From UBA8389 sp035719105 (GTDB lineage: Bacteria; Bacteroidota; Bacteroidia; Bacteroidales; UBA1402), in contig DASTGN010000004.1 of NCBI GenBank assembly GCA_035719105.1, forward strand, positions 186,001 to 250,000: a stretch of DNA of 64,000 bases. The letters are read 5' to 3'. A program made the translations under genes and the position numbers. The notes beneath the pieces were generated by a model. The model saw only the letters and a program-made list of their open reading frames with translations, had not been told where the DNA came from and did not search any database. Position 1 is the first letter of the stretch, and each line of letters starts with the position of its first letter. Positions 8,899 through 17,592 of the stretch are shown here, one piece after another.

Positions 8899-9915
8899 AT
8901 GATGGAAAACAAGACTTATATCCCAGCCGAATTTAAAAGTGACCAGGAAGTACGCTGGTGTCCAGGCTGTGGAGATTACGCCATACTAAACAGCATACAA
9001 AAAGCCATGGCCGAACTGGCCGTTCCACCGCACATGACTTCAGTAATTTCTGGCATCGGTTGTTCAAGTCGATTGCCCTATTATGTCAATTCATATGGTA
9101 TGCATACCATTCATGGTCGTGCTGCTGCTATTGCGACTGGTGTGAAAACCGCCAATCCTGAACTGATGGTTTGGATGGTGACCGGTGATGGTGATTGCCT
9201 GGCTATTGGTGGGAACCATTTCATTCATGCAGTACGCCGAAACGTAAACATCAATATTATCCTGATCAACAACGAGATTTACGGATTGACCAAAGGCCAG
9301 TATTCACCCACTTCCAAAATGGGTTTCGTGTCGAAAACGTCTCCTTATGGTACTGTCGAAGAGCCATTTCGGCCAGCTCAGTTGGCACTCGGTGCTCGTG
9401 GAGACTTTTTTGCCAGAACCATTGATGTTGATTTAAAAACCTCCTTTGATGTCATGCTTGCAGCAGCCAAACACCAGGGATGTTCAGTGGTTGAAGCACT
9501 TACTAATTGTGTCATTTTCAACGACGGAACTCATAAAAGCATTTCCGATAAGGATTTCCGCGCCGATCGCACCATTGTTCTGCGCCACGGCCAGCCCATG
9601 ATATTCGGAAAGAATCAAGACAAGGGCCTCATCATTGATGGCTTCAACCTAAAAGCAGTCACGATTGGCGAAAATGGTATCACCGAAAAAGACATTCTGG
9701 TTCACGATGCTCATTGTGAGGACCGCACGCTTCATTTCAAGCTTGGCAACATGACCGGCACAGACCTGCCCAAAGCCTTAGGCGTCATTCGCGATGTGGA
9801 TAGTTCTGTTTACGATCAAGAGGTCGAACAACAGGTCAAAGACGCCCAAGCCAAATTCCCCAACCGCAAGCTCAGTGATTATTTGAAGACGTTGGAGACG
9901 TGGGAAATAAAATAA
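8899..9915 (+). CDS. korB: 2-oxoacid (2-oxoglutarate):ferredoxin oxidoreductase, beta subunit
   Basis: A 338-residue partner of KorA that binds thiamine diphosphate and the electron-transfer cluster. CPGCGDY (Cys21, Cys24) near the N-terminus and a further Cys in SGIGCSSR are candidate cluster ligands. GDGDCLAIGGNH (from residue 96) plus NNEIYGLTKGQYSPTS is the TPP/Mg-binding motif. The gene begins with two adjacent ATGs; the first is exactly at the korA stop, so the second (8902) could be the real start. A hairpin covers the stop codon. Confidence 0.93.
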   Translation: MMENKTYIPAEFKSDQEVRWCPGCGDYAILNSIQKAMAELAVPPHMTSVISGIGCSSRLPYYVNSYGMHTIHGRAAAIATGVKTANPELMVWMVTGDGDCLAIGGNHFIHAVRRNVNINIILINNEIYGLTKGQYSPTSKMGFVSKTSPYGTVEEPFRPAQLALGARGDFFARTIDVDLKTSFDVMLAAAKHQGCSVVEALTNCVIFNDGTHKSISDKDFRADRTIVLRHGQPMIFGKNQDKGLIIDGFNLKAVTIGENGITEKDILVHDAHCEDRTLHFKLGNMTGTDLPKALGVIRDVDSSVYDQEVEQQVKDAQAKFPNRKLSDYLKTLETWEIK

Positions 9916-9926
9916 TTCAATTTCCC
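9902..9926 (+). repeat. Inverted repeat across the korB stop codon
   Basis: GGGAAAT at 9902-9908 and its complement ATTTCCC at 9920-9926 form a perfect 7-bp stem with an 11-nt loop around the TAA. There is no T-run, so it may be a 3'-end stabiliser or a weak terminator and not a classical one. Confidence 0.4.
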
Positions 9927-9996
9927 GAATTATAACAATTGGGCATTACAACTGAGCAATTTTTTCAAGTATTCTACGTTATACTTTTAAAAATGA

Positions 9997-10023
9997 CTCA
10001 CCATCTCTACTGATGAGGGTGAG
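9997..10023. repeat. Imperfect inverted repeat upstream of the polysaccharide locus
   Basis: CTCACC (9997-10002) pairs with GGTGAG (10018-10023), and the inner ATC/GAT triplets (10003-10005, 10012-10014) also pair, with a 3-nt bulge. It ends 10 bp before a perfect -7 element, so it may be an operator. No matching repeat was found on the far side of the promoter, as an invertible promoter would need. Confidence 0.35.
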
Positions 10024-10033
10024 ATGTATAATG

Positions 10034-10041
10034 TACATTTG
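10034..10041 (+). promoter_or_regulatory. Promoter -7 element of the polysaccharide locus
   Basis: TACATTTG is a perfect TAnnTTTG, 26 nt before the first glycosyltransferase ATG. No TTTG is seen at -33, which often marks a promoter needing an activator. No UpxY or NusG-like antiterminator gene is present. Confidence 0.5.
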
Positions 10042-10067
10042 TCGAAACAACCATATAATCTCGTGAA

Positions 10068-10901
10068 ATGATCAACATTTCTATTGTACTTTACCATGCA
10101 CCACACATTCAAGTACAGTTTTTAATTGACACCTTGACCGTCAACCCACATCTCAACAAAATATATTTAATCGACAATTCTAGTACAGAAACAACAGATT
10201 TCAAAGGGGATCACATTCGTTATATTTTTGTTGGAAAAAATGTAGGATTTGGAGCTGGGCACAATATAGCAATACGAGAATCTTTAAAAGATCAAGTGGC
10301 GTATCATTTAGTTATCAATTATGACTTAAAGATTGACGCAGCTATTATTGATCGGCTTATTAAGGAAATGGATGAAGATAAATCCATCGGTATTATCATG
10401 CCAAAAGTTTTAAATGAAGATCACACGGTTCAACTTTCACCAAAGCTTCTTCCAACTCCTACTTATGTTTTATTTAGCGCATTTAAGCCACTTCGTAAAA
10501 TCTTCAAAAACGTATATGAAGACTACACAATGAAAAACCATCTGGATAGGACATGGAATTTACCAATCATCACAGGTTGTTTCAGCTTGTTCCGCGTAAG
10601 TGTCTTATCCGAAATTGGCTTATACGATGAGCGATTTTTTATGTATTTTGAAGATGACGACCTTTCCAGAAGAATTCATAGCAGATATAAAACGGTCTAT
10701 TTCCCTGAAGTAGTCATCGAACACTCACATCAAAGAGGAGCAACCAAAAGTTTAAAACTTTTTGTAATTTTTGGAATATCTGCCATACGGTATTTTAACA
10801 AGTGGGGTTGGGTTTTTGATAAAGAAAGACACCGTATCAACGAAGATATTCTTAAAGTCGCTAAAATGAAAGCCGATGGAAAGACTTCTTCAATGTCATA
10901 G
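10068..10901 (+). CDS. Glycosyltransferase family 2 protein (rhamnosyltransferase-like)
   Basis: A 277-residue GT-A fold transferase that adds a sugar from a nucleotide donor to the growing repeat unit on the inner face of the membrane. The start (INISIVLYHAP) and YLIDNSSTE give the nucleotide-binding strand. GKNVGFGAGHNIAI is the segment typical of the WbbL/RfbF-type rhamnosyltransferase subfamily. NYDLKI takes the DxD position, and MYFEDDDLSRRI supplies the acceptor-site ED motif. Donor and acceptor cannot be told from sequence. It is the first gene of the polysaccharide cluster, 26 nt downstream of a -7 element and 112 nt before the next gene. Confidence 0.85.
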   Translation: MINISIVLYHAPHIQVQFLIDTLTVNPHLNKIYLIDNSSTETTDFKGDHIRYIFVGKNVGFGAGHNIAIRESLKDQVAYHLVINYDLKIDAAIIDRLIKEMDEDKSIGIIMPKVLNEDHTVQLSPKLLPTPTYVLFSAFKPLRKIFKNVYEDYTMKNHLDRTWNLPIITGCFSLFRVSVLSEIGLYDERFFMYFEDDDLSRRIHSRYKTVYFPEVVIEHSHQRGATKSLKLFVIFGISAIRYFNKWGWVFDKERHRINEDILKVAKMKADGKTSSMS

Positions 10902-11013
10902 TTACAACATGATTTAATCAAGCACTTTGATTGAAATAAATCTATAAAACCAGACTCATATACGAAATAACCCCATTTACCGTTAACATATGCAACGAAA
11001 ACGGTTCAGTCAG

Positions 11014-12117
11014 ATGCAAAAAAAAATAGTTATTTCAGCAATCAATATTTTTCAAGGGGGAGCCCTTTCCGTCCTGGAAGATTGCTTAAATATTCTGATT
11101 TCAGATTACTCCGACTTATACGAAATCATCGTTTTTGTCCATGACAAACGCATTTTAAACTCAGACAAGCTGACACTGATAGAATTGCCAAAATCTAGAA
11201 AAAACTATCTTTTTAGGCTCTATTACGAATATTTCTGGTTTTATTTTCGGTCTAAAAAAATCAAGCCTTATTTATGGTTTTCATTTCATGACATTACGCC
11301 AAATGTAAAAGCCGATATCAGAGCGGTCTATTGCCACAATCCGAGTCCATTTTATAAACTGAGGTGGAAAGAATTCATGATGGAACCAAAACTTGGTTTT
11401 TTTAACGCTTTCTATAAATATCTATACCGAATCAATACCACAAAAAACGACTTTATTGTGGTTCAACAAGATTGGATTCGGAAAGAATTCAGAAAGAAGT
11501 TCAATACCGTGTCGAAAATAATTGTTGCCAATCCAGAAATCGCTATTTCTGATTTTGAAGCAACAGCATCTGCCCAAGATAACACAAGACGGTTCTTCTA
11601 TCCTACATTTCCAAGAGTATTTAAAAACATTGAATGCGTATGCGAAGCAGCAAAAATTGTGAACAAAACAAACGCTGACTTCGAATTGTGCATTACGATT
11701 TCTGGCCATGAAAACCCATATTCAAAAGAAATAGTACAACGTTATGGATCTGTGAAAAACATTAAGTTTATCGGATCCTTGAAAAGAAATCAAGTCTTCG
11801 ACATAATGGCTACCTCTGAAGCGTTGGTTTTTCCTTCAAAACTTGAAACCTGGGGTTTACCTCTTTCTGAAGCAAAAAAATTTAACAAAATCATTCTTGC
11901 ATCTGATTTACCTTATGCACACGAAACCGTAGGAGAATATTCTAAGGTGTCTTTTTTCAACCCTGATCATGCTATACAGTTAGCAGGTCTAATGGAAGGA
12001 GTCTTGGATAATAACATACAATTTGATGGGAACAGCGCCATTGAAATTGATTCTCCTTATGCCAGAAACTGGAATGCCATTTTTAAATTTCTCCTGAAAG
12101 CAAACGACAATGCATAA
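11014..12117 (+). CDS. Glycosyltransferase family 4/1 protein
   Basis: A GT-B fold transferase of 367 residues. The C-terminal half holds the retaining GT4 signature: a GSLKRNQVFDIMATSEALVFPS stretch (split as GSLKRNQ and EALVFPS) then ETWGLPLSEAKK, with the E-x7-E type glutamates that bind the donor sugar. The N-terminal acceptor domain begins IVISAINIFQGGALSVLEDCL. I prefer the ATG at 11014 (MQKKIVISA) because the beta strand starts at once there. An in-frame ATG at 10990 would add the eight residues MQRKRFSQ. The 3' end overlaps the acyltransferase gene by 8 nt. Confidence 0.82.
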   Translation: MQKKIVISAINIFQGGALSVLEDCLNILISDYSDLYEIIVFVHDKRILNSDKLTLIELPKSRKNYLFRLYYEYFWFYFRSKKIKPYLWFSFHDITPNVKADIRAVYCHNPSPFYKLRWKEFMMEPKLGFFNAFYKYLYRINTTKNDFIVVQQDWIRKEFRKKFNTVSKIIVANPEIAISDFEATASAQDNTRRFFYPTFPRVFKNIECVCEAAKIVNKTNADFELCITISGHENPYSKEIVQRYGSVKNIKFIGSLKRNQVFDIMATSEALVFPSKLETWGLPLSEAKKFNKIILASDLPYAHETVGEYSKVSFFNPDHAIQLAGLMEGVLDNNIQFDGNSAIEIDSPYARNWNAIFKFLLKANDNA

Positions 12118-12724
12118 AAAATACAACAAAATAGAAACATACGGTCTATGGGGATTTTTAAAGTTGCTTTGGGCCCTACTTTGCACCAAAATATTTTACC
12201 CAAAAGCTCGAATTATACGTCGCCCCATAGATATCAGAGGTAAAAAGTTCATCCATTTCGGAGAGGGCTTAACAACCGGCAAAGGCTGCAGAATAGAGGC
12301 AATTCCATTTTTTTCCAAGGATATACTGATTCGATTAGGCAAGGATATTGAGATAAACGACTTTGTACACATCGCAGCCATATCATCTGTAACAATTGGT
12401 GATCATGTACTCATAGCCAGCAAAGTTTTCATTTCAGATATCGTTCATGGCGCTTATGGTGGAAATGCTCAGCACGATCACCCCGACACACCTCCCAGAG
12501 ATCGGCCATTGACAGCCAAACAAGTTGTCATTGAAGACAACGTTTGGATAGGAGAATCGGTTTCAATTTTGCCAGGCGTGACCATTGGAAAAGGGACTAT
12601 TATCGGAGCCAATTCGGTTGTAACCAAATCTCTACCGCCCAATGTGATTGCAGTAGGAATTCCAGCTAAGCCAATAAAAAAATATAATCTAACCACCCAA
12701 AGATGGGAAGAGATTACGGACTAA
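12110..12724 (+). CDS. Hexapeptide-repeat acyltransferase (WcaF/maltose O-acetyltransferase type)
   Basis: A 204-residue left-handed beta-helix acyltransferase, probably O- or N-acetylating a sugar in the repeat unit with acetyl-CoA. Hexapeptide repeats run from about residue 40 to 190 (for example IGDHVLIASKVFI, VIEDNVWIGESVSILPGVTIGKGTIIGANSVVT). The catalytic-histidine loop SDIVHGAYGG precedes the disordered HDHPDTPPRDRP loop. The C-terminus VGIPAKPIKKYN is the family's usual end. It overlaps the preceding glycosyltransferase gene by 8 nt. It could act on perosamine made by the aminotransferase at 19565, but the sequence does not prove that. Confidence 0.85.
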   Translation: MHKKYNKIETYGLWGFLKLLWALLCTKIFYPKARIIRRPIDIRGKKFIHFGEGLTTGKGCRIEAIPFFSKDILIRLGKDIEINDFVHIAAISSVTIGDHVLIASKVFISDIVHGAYGGNAQHDHPDTPPRDRPLTAKQVVIEDNVWIGESVSILPGVTIGKGTIIGANSVVTKSLPPNVIAVGIPAKPIKKYNLTTQRWEEITD

Positions 12725-12899
12725 AGTTCCAACAACCTGATTGTATCAATAAATTTAAAATCGTATTTTTACACGTGAATGTTACTTTGAATTCCTTAAC
12801 TGATGCGAACTCCCTTTGGTATTATCCTAATTGAAAGTGAAATAGATGCATAGCAGAAATGTTATCATTAATAATTTACGCATGAAAATTTAAATTGAA

Positions 12900-15377
12900 A
12901 TGAAGAGATTCTTTATAACTTTAATTTCCTTGGTAATGGTAGGATTTCTGAGCGCTCAGAATCTTAACAACCTAACTCCTGAGCAACTCGAGTTGTATAA
13001 AAAATACAAGGGAGCCCAAACAACAAGTACAAATATTTCAACAGCAACAACACAGGAAACTGAAAATCCGGAACGAACAATAACGGATGAAACGATTCAG
13101 CCAAAGAAGGAGAAAAAAGATCTACAAACCCTAGAACTTGACTCCCTGGATATGAAAACATTGGATGAATTACGGGCTGCAAGGGAAAGAATATTGGCTA
13201 AAAAAATGCCAGTAACTCCCGAGGTTTTTGGAGCAAATCTTTTTAAGGACCAAAGGCTGACTTTCGAACCAAAACTTAATATACCTACACCCTCCAACTA
13301 TATTTTAGGAACTAACGATGAACTGATTATAGATATTTCAGGTCTCTATGAAGCCAATTATCGTTTGAAAGTATCACCTGATGGAACTGTACGTATACCT
13401 GCAATCGGATTGGTTAAAGTTAGTGGGCAGACGATTGAAGTTGCTTCCTCCAATATAAGAAACCGAATGTCTAAAATATATTCGGGAGTGAATTCTGGTG
13501 AAACACACATTAATATCTCACTTGGAAATATCCGAAGCATACGAATTACGGTAGTCGGCGAAGCAACTCACCCAGGATCTTATACTCTGCCATCCCTTGC
13601 AACAGCATTTAATGCACTTTATGCTTGTGGTGGTCCAGGCGAAATGGGTTCCATGCGTGACATCAAGGTTATCAGACGTGGCAAAATCTTATCAAATATT
13701 GATATGTACCGGTTTTTGGTCGATGGTGTTGCTGTCGACAACATCACTCTACAAGATGAAGATGTCGTCAAAATAGAACCTTATCAGAAACGGATTACCA
13801 TCACTGGAGCAGTCAAGCACATCGCCATTTTTGAGGCATTACCAGGAGAAACCCTTCAGGATCTAATTCGGTTTGCCGGAGGGTTCACTGAAAATGCATC
13901 CAAATTAATTGTTACTACTTTCAGGTTAACAGATCGTGAGAAAACCGTGGTGGATGTAAAAGAAAGTCAATTTGCAACTTTTGAGTTGAAGTCAGGAGAC
14001 CAATTCCTTGTAACCACTACGTACGATAAGTTCGACAATCGAGTTTACTTAACTGGATCGGTCATGCGACAAGGCGCATACGCACTGGAACCGGGTATGA
14101 CGATCAAACAACTCATTGCCAAAGCGGACGGACTTGATGAAAATGCCTACCTGAACATGGCCGTCATTTATCGTAAAGTGGAACATTCTATTCCCGAGGT
14201 CATAGGCTTCAATTTAGGTGCCATATTAACTGACAAAGCACCAGATATTTTGTTGCAAAAAGATGACTCCGTCAGAATCAGTTCTTTATTGAGCTTTCGT
14301 CAAACTGAAACTGTATCCATTCTAGGTGCAGTCAAAGCGCCCGGTTCGTACAGACTTCTCGAACGGCTCTCTATCAAGGAGCTTATTTTTAAGGCTAAAG
14401 GATTCACAGAGATGGCCTTTACAGACTCTGTGGAACTAATTCGAATCATTAAGGATCCAAAGATATTAAAGGGCACAAATGAGAAAACCATTGTTCTTAA
14501 ATTTAAATTGGACAAGAACTTGAATTTTAATGATAATGATGGGAATTTTCTCCTGCAAAACGGTGATCAAGTCATTGTTCGAACCATCCCAGGTTACGAA
14601 GATATCCGAATGGTCAAGGTTGATGGTGAAGTACTTCAACCAGGGTCATACAATATCCTGAATAAAACTGAACGAATTTCGGACCTATTGAAACGTGCCG
14701 GTGGACTCACTCGATATGCATATCCTGTTGGCGCATATCTTATACGTACCGAAAAGACAAGTGGAGTCGAGGGCATCCTCAGACAAAAAATGGTTGACAA
14801 TGCTAAACGTCAATTACAGGCCCAATCACCTAACAGCATTGATGCGAAATTATTGAAGGAGACTGGTGGCGTTGAAAATCTGAACGACATGAAAGAAGAG
14901 CTTTCTGGTTCCAAGTCTGTTGAACAATTGTTAAAAACGGAAGGCATTGTCGGCATCAACCTAAAAGAGATTATGGCTCAACCAGGCTCCAATCAGGACC
15001 TTTACTTGGAAGAAGGTGATATTCTTTATGTACCACGCGAACTGCAGACCGTCCGAGTTTTGGGCGAAGTGTTGTTTCCGACTTACGTCAGTTATGGCAA
15101 AGGCCAGTCTTTGAGGTATTACATCAGTAATGCCGGTGGGTTTTCAGAACGCGCCCAGAAAGATAAAACCTTCGTTTTGTATGCAAACGGTTCAGCTAAA
15201 AGCACGAGCAACTTTCTTGGTTTCAGGACGTATCCACCCATCAAACCGGGTTCACACATCGTTGTTCCTGAGAAACCAACCATACTGAAAGATAAGATTT
15301 CAACTGCAGAACTAGCTTCAATAATGAGCTCCATTGCCACCGTCGCTGTTCTAGTCATTTCTGTATTTAAAAAGTAA
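12900..15377 (+). CDS. Polysaccharide export protein with SLBB repeats (Wza-like)
   Basis: An 825-residue periplasmic/outer-membrane protein that should form the export channel for the surface polysaccharide. A signal peptide (MKRFFITLISLVMVGFLSAQ) leads into a low-complexity stretch (residues 30-75). The polysaccharide biosynthesis/export domain follows (about 120-215, YILGTNDELIIDISG to VRIPAIGLVKVSG). At least five SLBB-type beta-grasp repeats come next, each with a V.GAV..PGSY pattern (near 210, 300, 380, 475, 570 and 710). A C-terminal helix (about 805-825) ends FKK. It is much longer than E. coli Wza (379 aa), as in other Bacteroidota. A 175-nt gap precedes it with no clear promoter; the chain-length gene follows after 5 nt. 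Confidence 0.88.
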   Translation: MKRFFITLISLVMVGFLSAQNLNNLTPEQLELYKKYKGAQTTSTNISTATTQETENPERTITDETIQPKKEKKDLQTLELDSLDMKTLDELRAARERILAKKMPVTPEVFGANLFKDQRLTFEPKLNIPTPSNYILGTNDELIIDISGLYEANYRLKVSPDGTVRIPAIGLVKVSGQTIEVASSNIRNRMSKIYSGVNSGETHINISLGNIRSIRITVVGEATHPGSYTLPSLATAFNALYACGGPGEMGSMRDIKVIRRGKILSNIDMYRFLVDGVAVDNITLQDEDVVKIEPYQKRITITGAVKHIAIFEALPGETLQDLIRFAGGFTENASKLIVTTFRLTDREKTVVDVKESQFATFELKSGDQFLVTTTYDKFDNRVYLTGSVMRQGAYALEPGMTIKQLIAKADGLDENAYLNMAVIYRKVEHSIPEVIGFNLGAILTDKAPDILLQKDDSVRISSLLSFRQTETVSILGAVKAPGSYRLLERLSIKELIFKAKGFTEMAFTDSVELIRIIKDPKILKGTNEKTIVLKFKLDKNLNFNDNDGNFLLQNGDQVIVRTIPGYEDIRMVKVDGEVLQPGSYNILNKTERISDLLKRAGGLTRYAYPVGAYLIRTEKTSGVEGILRQKMVDNAKRQLQAQSPNSIDAKLLKETGGVENLNDMKEELSGSKSVEQLLKTEGIVGINLKEIMAQPGSNQDLYLEEGDILYVPRELQTVRVLGEVLFPTYVSYGKGQSLRYYISNAGGFSERAQKDKTFVLYANGSAKSTSNFLGFRTYPPIKPGSHIVVPEKPTILKDKISTAELASIMSSIATVAVLVISVFKK

Positions 15378-15382
15378 AAAGG

Positions 15383-16471
15383 ATGATTGAAAAAGGAAAA
15401 AATAAACAGACCGACCTGGAAGTAATACTAATAATATCTGCAGAGGTACTAAAAAAGTTATGGAAATACCTATTGAGCAAATGGGTTATCATTGTTGTTT
15501 TTGGCATAGGTGGAAGTGCAATAGGATTAATTGCATCCCTTATTTCAAAACCAGACTACAAAGCGCATCTTACTTTTGCATTGATTGAAAACACAGGTGG
15601 ATCATCAGGACTTGCTGCGCTAGCTTCGTCATTCGGATTTGGAGGTCTAAGTTCAAGCGATGATGCATTTAGCGGTGACAACCTACTAGAAATACTAAAA
15701 TCGAGACATGCCATTGAACAAACGCTTCTAGCGCCAGTCCATTATAAGACTAAACAAATGAATTTGGCCGAAGTTTACATTCATAATAATGAACTGCATG
15801 ACGCTTGGAAAAATGCCAAGAACAAAGAATTGAGGAATCTGACTTTCCCTATTGGACAAAAACGTGAAACTTTTACAAGGACCCAGGACAGTGTAATGTA
15901 TGTATTCTATCGGGGTATTGTGGAAACAGGCGCCCTGACTGTTGCCAAAAAAGACAAAAAAACAGGTATTGTAAACGTCGATTTTACGAGCAAGGATGAG
16001 GATTTCTCGAAGCTTTTTGTAGAAACACTTATGAAAGTCACCTACAAGTTCTATAAGGATACAAGAACGTCTCAAAGTAAGGCGAACATTGACATGATGG
16101 AAGTTACCGCAGACTCCATCAAACATTTGTATGAATCGGCTTTATCTAAGGGTGCATCCTATTCGCAGCTCAATATTAATGCAGCCATTCAGACTGCAGC
16201 AGTTCCGCGAATCAAACAAGAAAACAATGCACAGCTTTACGCAACTGTATATGCGGAAGTATTAAAAAACCTTGAAACCCTTAAATTGGACCTGGCACGT
16301 CAAACCCCATTGGTGCAGATTATTGATTCGCCAATTCTGCCATTGGAAAAAAATCGTCTGGGCAAAGCAAAAGGAATGGTAATCGGAGGAATAATCGGGG
16401 GAGTCTTAATTGTTATATTCCTTTTGGCACGCCTTTACTTAAGAGGCCTTTTCATCAAAAAAGAAAATTGA
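15383..16471 (+). CDS. Wzz-type chain length determinant protein
   Basis: A 362-residue inner-membrane co-polymerase that sets polymer length and couples polymerisation to export. Two transmembrane helices (about 33-55 and 333-353) flank a large periplasmic domain. A conserved proline/small-residue motif precedes TM2 (LEKNRLGKAKGMVIGGIIGG). The Gly/Ser-rich segment at about 72-98 (GGSSGLAALASSFGFGGLSS) is the usual flexible loop of this family. There is no fused tyrosine kinase domain. It lies between wza and gmd with 5-nt and 1-nt gaps. Confidence 0.85.
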   Translation: MIEKGKNKQTDLEVILIISAEVLKKLWKYLLSKWVIIVVFGIGGSAIGLIASLISKPDYKAHLTFALIENTGGSSGLAALASSFGFGGLSSSDDAFSGDNLLEILKSRHAIEQTLLAPVHYKTKQMNLAEVYIHNNELHDAWKNAKNKELRNLTFPIGQKRETFTRTQDSVMYVFYRGIVETGALTVAKKDKKTGIVNVDFTSKDEDFSKLFVETLMKVTYKFYKDTRTSQSKANIDMMEVTADSIKHLYESALSKGASYSQLNINAAIQTAAVPRIKQENNAQLYATVYAEVLKNLETLKLDLARQTPLVQIIDSPILPLEKNRLGKAKGMVIGGIIGGVLIVIFLLARLYLRGLFIKKEN

Positions 16472-16472
16472 A

Positions 16473-17582
16473 ATGAAAACTGCACTAATAACTGGAATAA
16501 CTGGGCAGGACGGAGCCTATTTGGCAGAACTGTTGCTGAGTAAAGGATACGAAGTCCACGGTGTCAAGCGGAGAAGTTCGTTGTTGAATACAGGGAGGAT
16601 TGATCATTTATATAAGGACCCTTTACTAGAAAAAACCAATATGTACCTCCACCATGGGGATATGACCGATTCAGCCAATATGATTCGTCTAGTGCAGGAA
16701 GTTCAACCTGATGAGATATACAATCTAGCGGCCATGAGCCACGTGCACGTCAGCTTCGAGGTCGCTGAATATACTGGAAATGCAGATGGATTGGGCACAC
16801 TACGGCTGCTTGAGGCTGTAAGAATGTTGAATCTTGTTGACAAAACACGAATTTATCAAGCTTCAACCAGCGAACTTTATGGCAAAGTGCGTGAAATCCC
16901 ACAAAACGAAGATACGCCCTTTTACCCAAGAAGTCCCTATGCTGTAGCCAAACAATATGCATATTGGATTACAGTTAATTATAGGGAAGCTTATAACATG
17001 TTTGCCTGTAACGGAATCTTGTTCAATCATGAAAGTCCGGTTCGTGGAGAAACTTTTGTAACTAGGAAAATAACAAGAGCGGTCGCAAAAATAGCATTAG
17101 GTATGCAGAAAAATCTTTTTTTGGGAAACCTTTCTTCAAAACGCGACTGGGGGCATGCCAAAGATTATGTGGATGCCATGTGGAGAGTTCTTCAGCATGA
17201 TAAGCCTGAAGATTTTGTTATTGCCACTGGAAAAACAACAGAAGTACGCGATTTTGTTCGACTTGCTTTCCATGAAATTGGTGTTGAGCTAGAATTCAAA
17301 GGCGAAGGTGCTGAAGAAAAGGGTTATGTAGCCTCATGCATGAATCCTGAATGTCCTTTGACGTTAGGTGATATGGTGGTTGGAGTAGATCCCTACTATT
17401 TCCGCCCAACCGAGGTGGACCTTTTGCTGGGTGATGCGACAAAAGCCAGAACCTTGCTGGGATGGATTCCGAAATACTCTGTAGAGGAACTTGTCAAGGA
17501 AATGGTTGAATCTGATATTCATTTGTTCCGCGGAGAAAAACTCCTTATGGACAATGGGTATAAAACAAAAAACTATTTTTGA
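16473..17582 (+). CDS. gmd: GDP-mannose 4,6-dehydratase
   Basis: Converts GDP-D-mannose to GDP-4-keto-6-deoxy-D-mannose, the precursor of GDP-fucose, GDP-rhamnose and GDP-perosamine. This is a 369-residue extended short-chain dehydrogenase. The NAD(P) motif GITGQDGAYLAELLL is at residues 8-22, HHGDMTDS near 65, and the catalytic Ser/Thr-Glu pair lies in STSELYGK. The YxxxK pair is in SPYAVAKQYAYW, and NHESPVRGETFVTRKITRA is diagnostic of Gmd. It starts one nucleotide after the Wzz stop. No GDP-fucose synthase (fcl/wcaG) is present in the window; a DegT aminotransferase of perosamine-synthase type lies 2 kb downstream. Confidence 0.95.
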   Translation: MKTALITGITGQDGAYLAELLLSKGYEVHGVKRRSSLLNTGRIDHLYKDPLLEKTNMYLHHGDMTDSANMIRLVQEVQPDEIYNLAAMSHVHVSFEVAEYTGNADGLGTLRLLEAVRMLNLVDKTRIYQASTSELYGKVREIPQNEDTPFYPRSPYAVAKQYAYWITVNYREAYNMFACNGILFNHESPVRGETFVTRKITRAVAKIALGMQKNLFLGNLSSKRDWGHAKDYVDAMWRVLQHDKPEDFVIATGKTTEVRDFVRLAFHEIGVELEFKGEGAEEKGYVASCMNPECPLTLGDMVVGVDPYYFRPTEVDLLLGDATKARTLLGWIPKYSVEELVKEMVESDIHLFRGEKLLMDNGYKTKNYF

Positions 17583-17592
17583 ATACAATTTC

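Noticed and set aside
9902..10041. Possible invertible promoter of a Bacteroides-type capsule locus
   Set aside because: The two inverted repeats here differ from each other and do not flank the promoter; no recombinase, UpxY or UpxZ gene is present.
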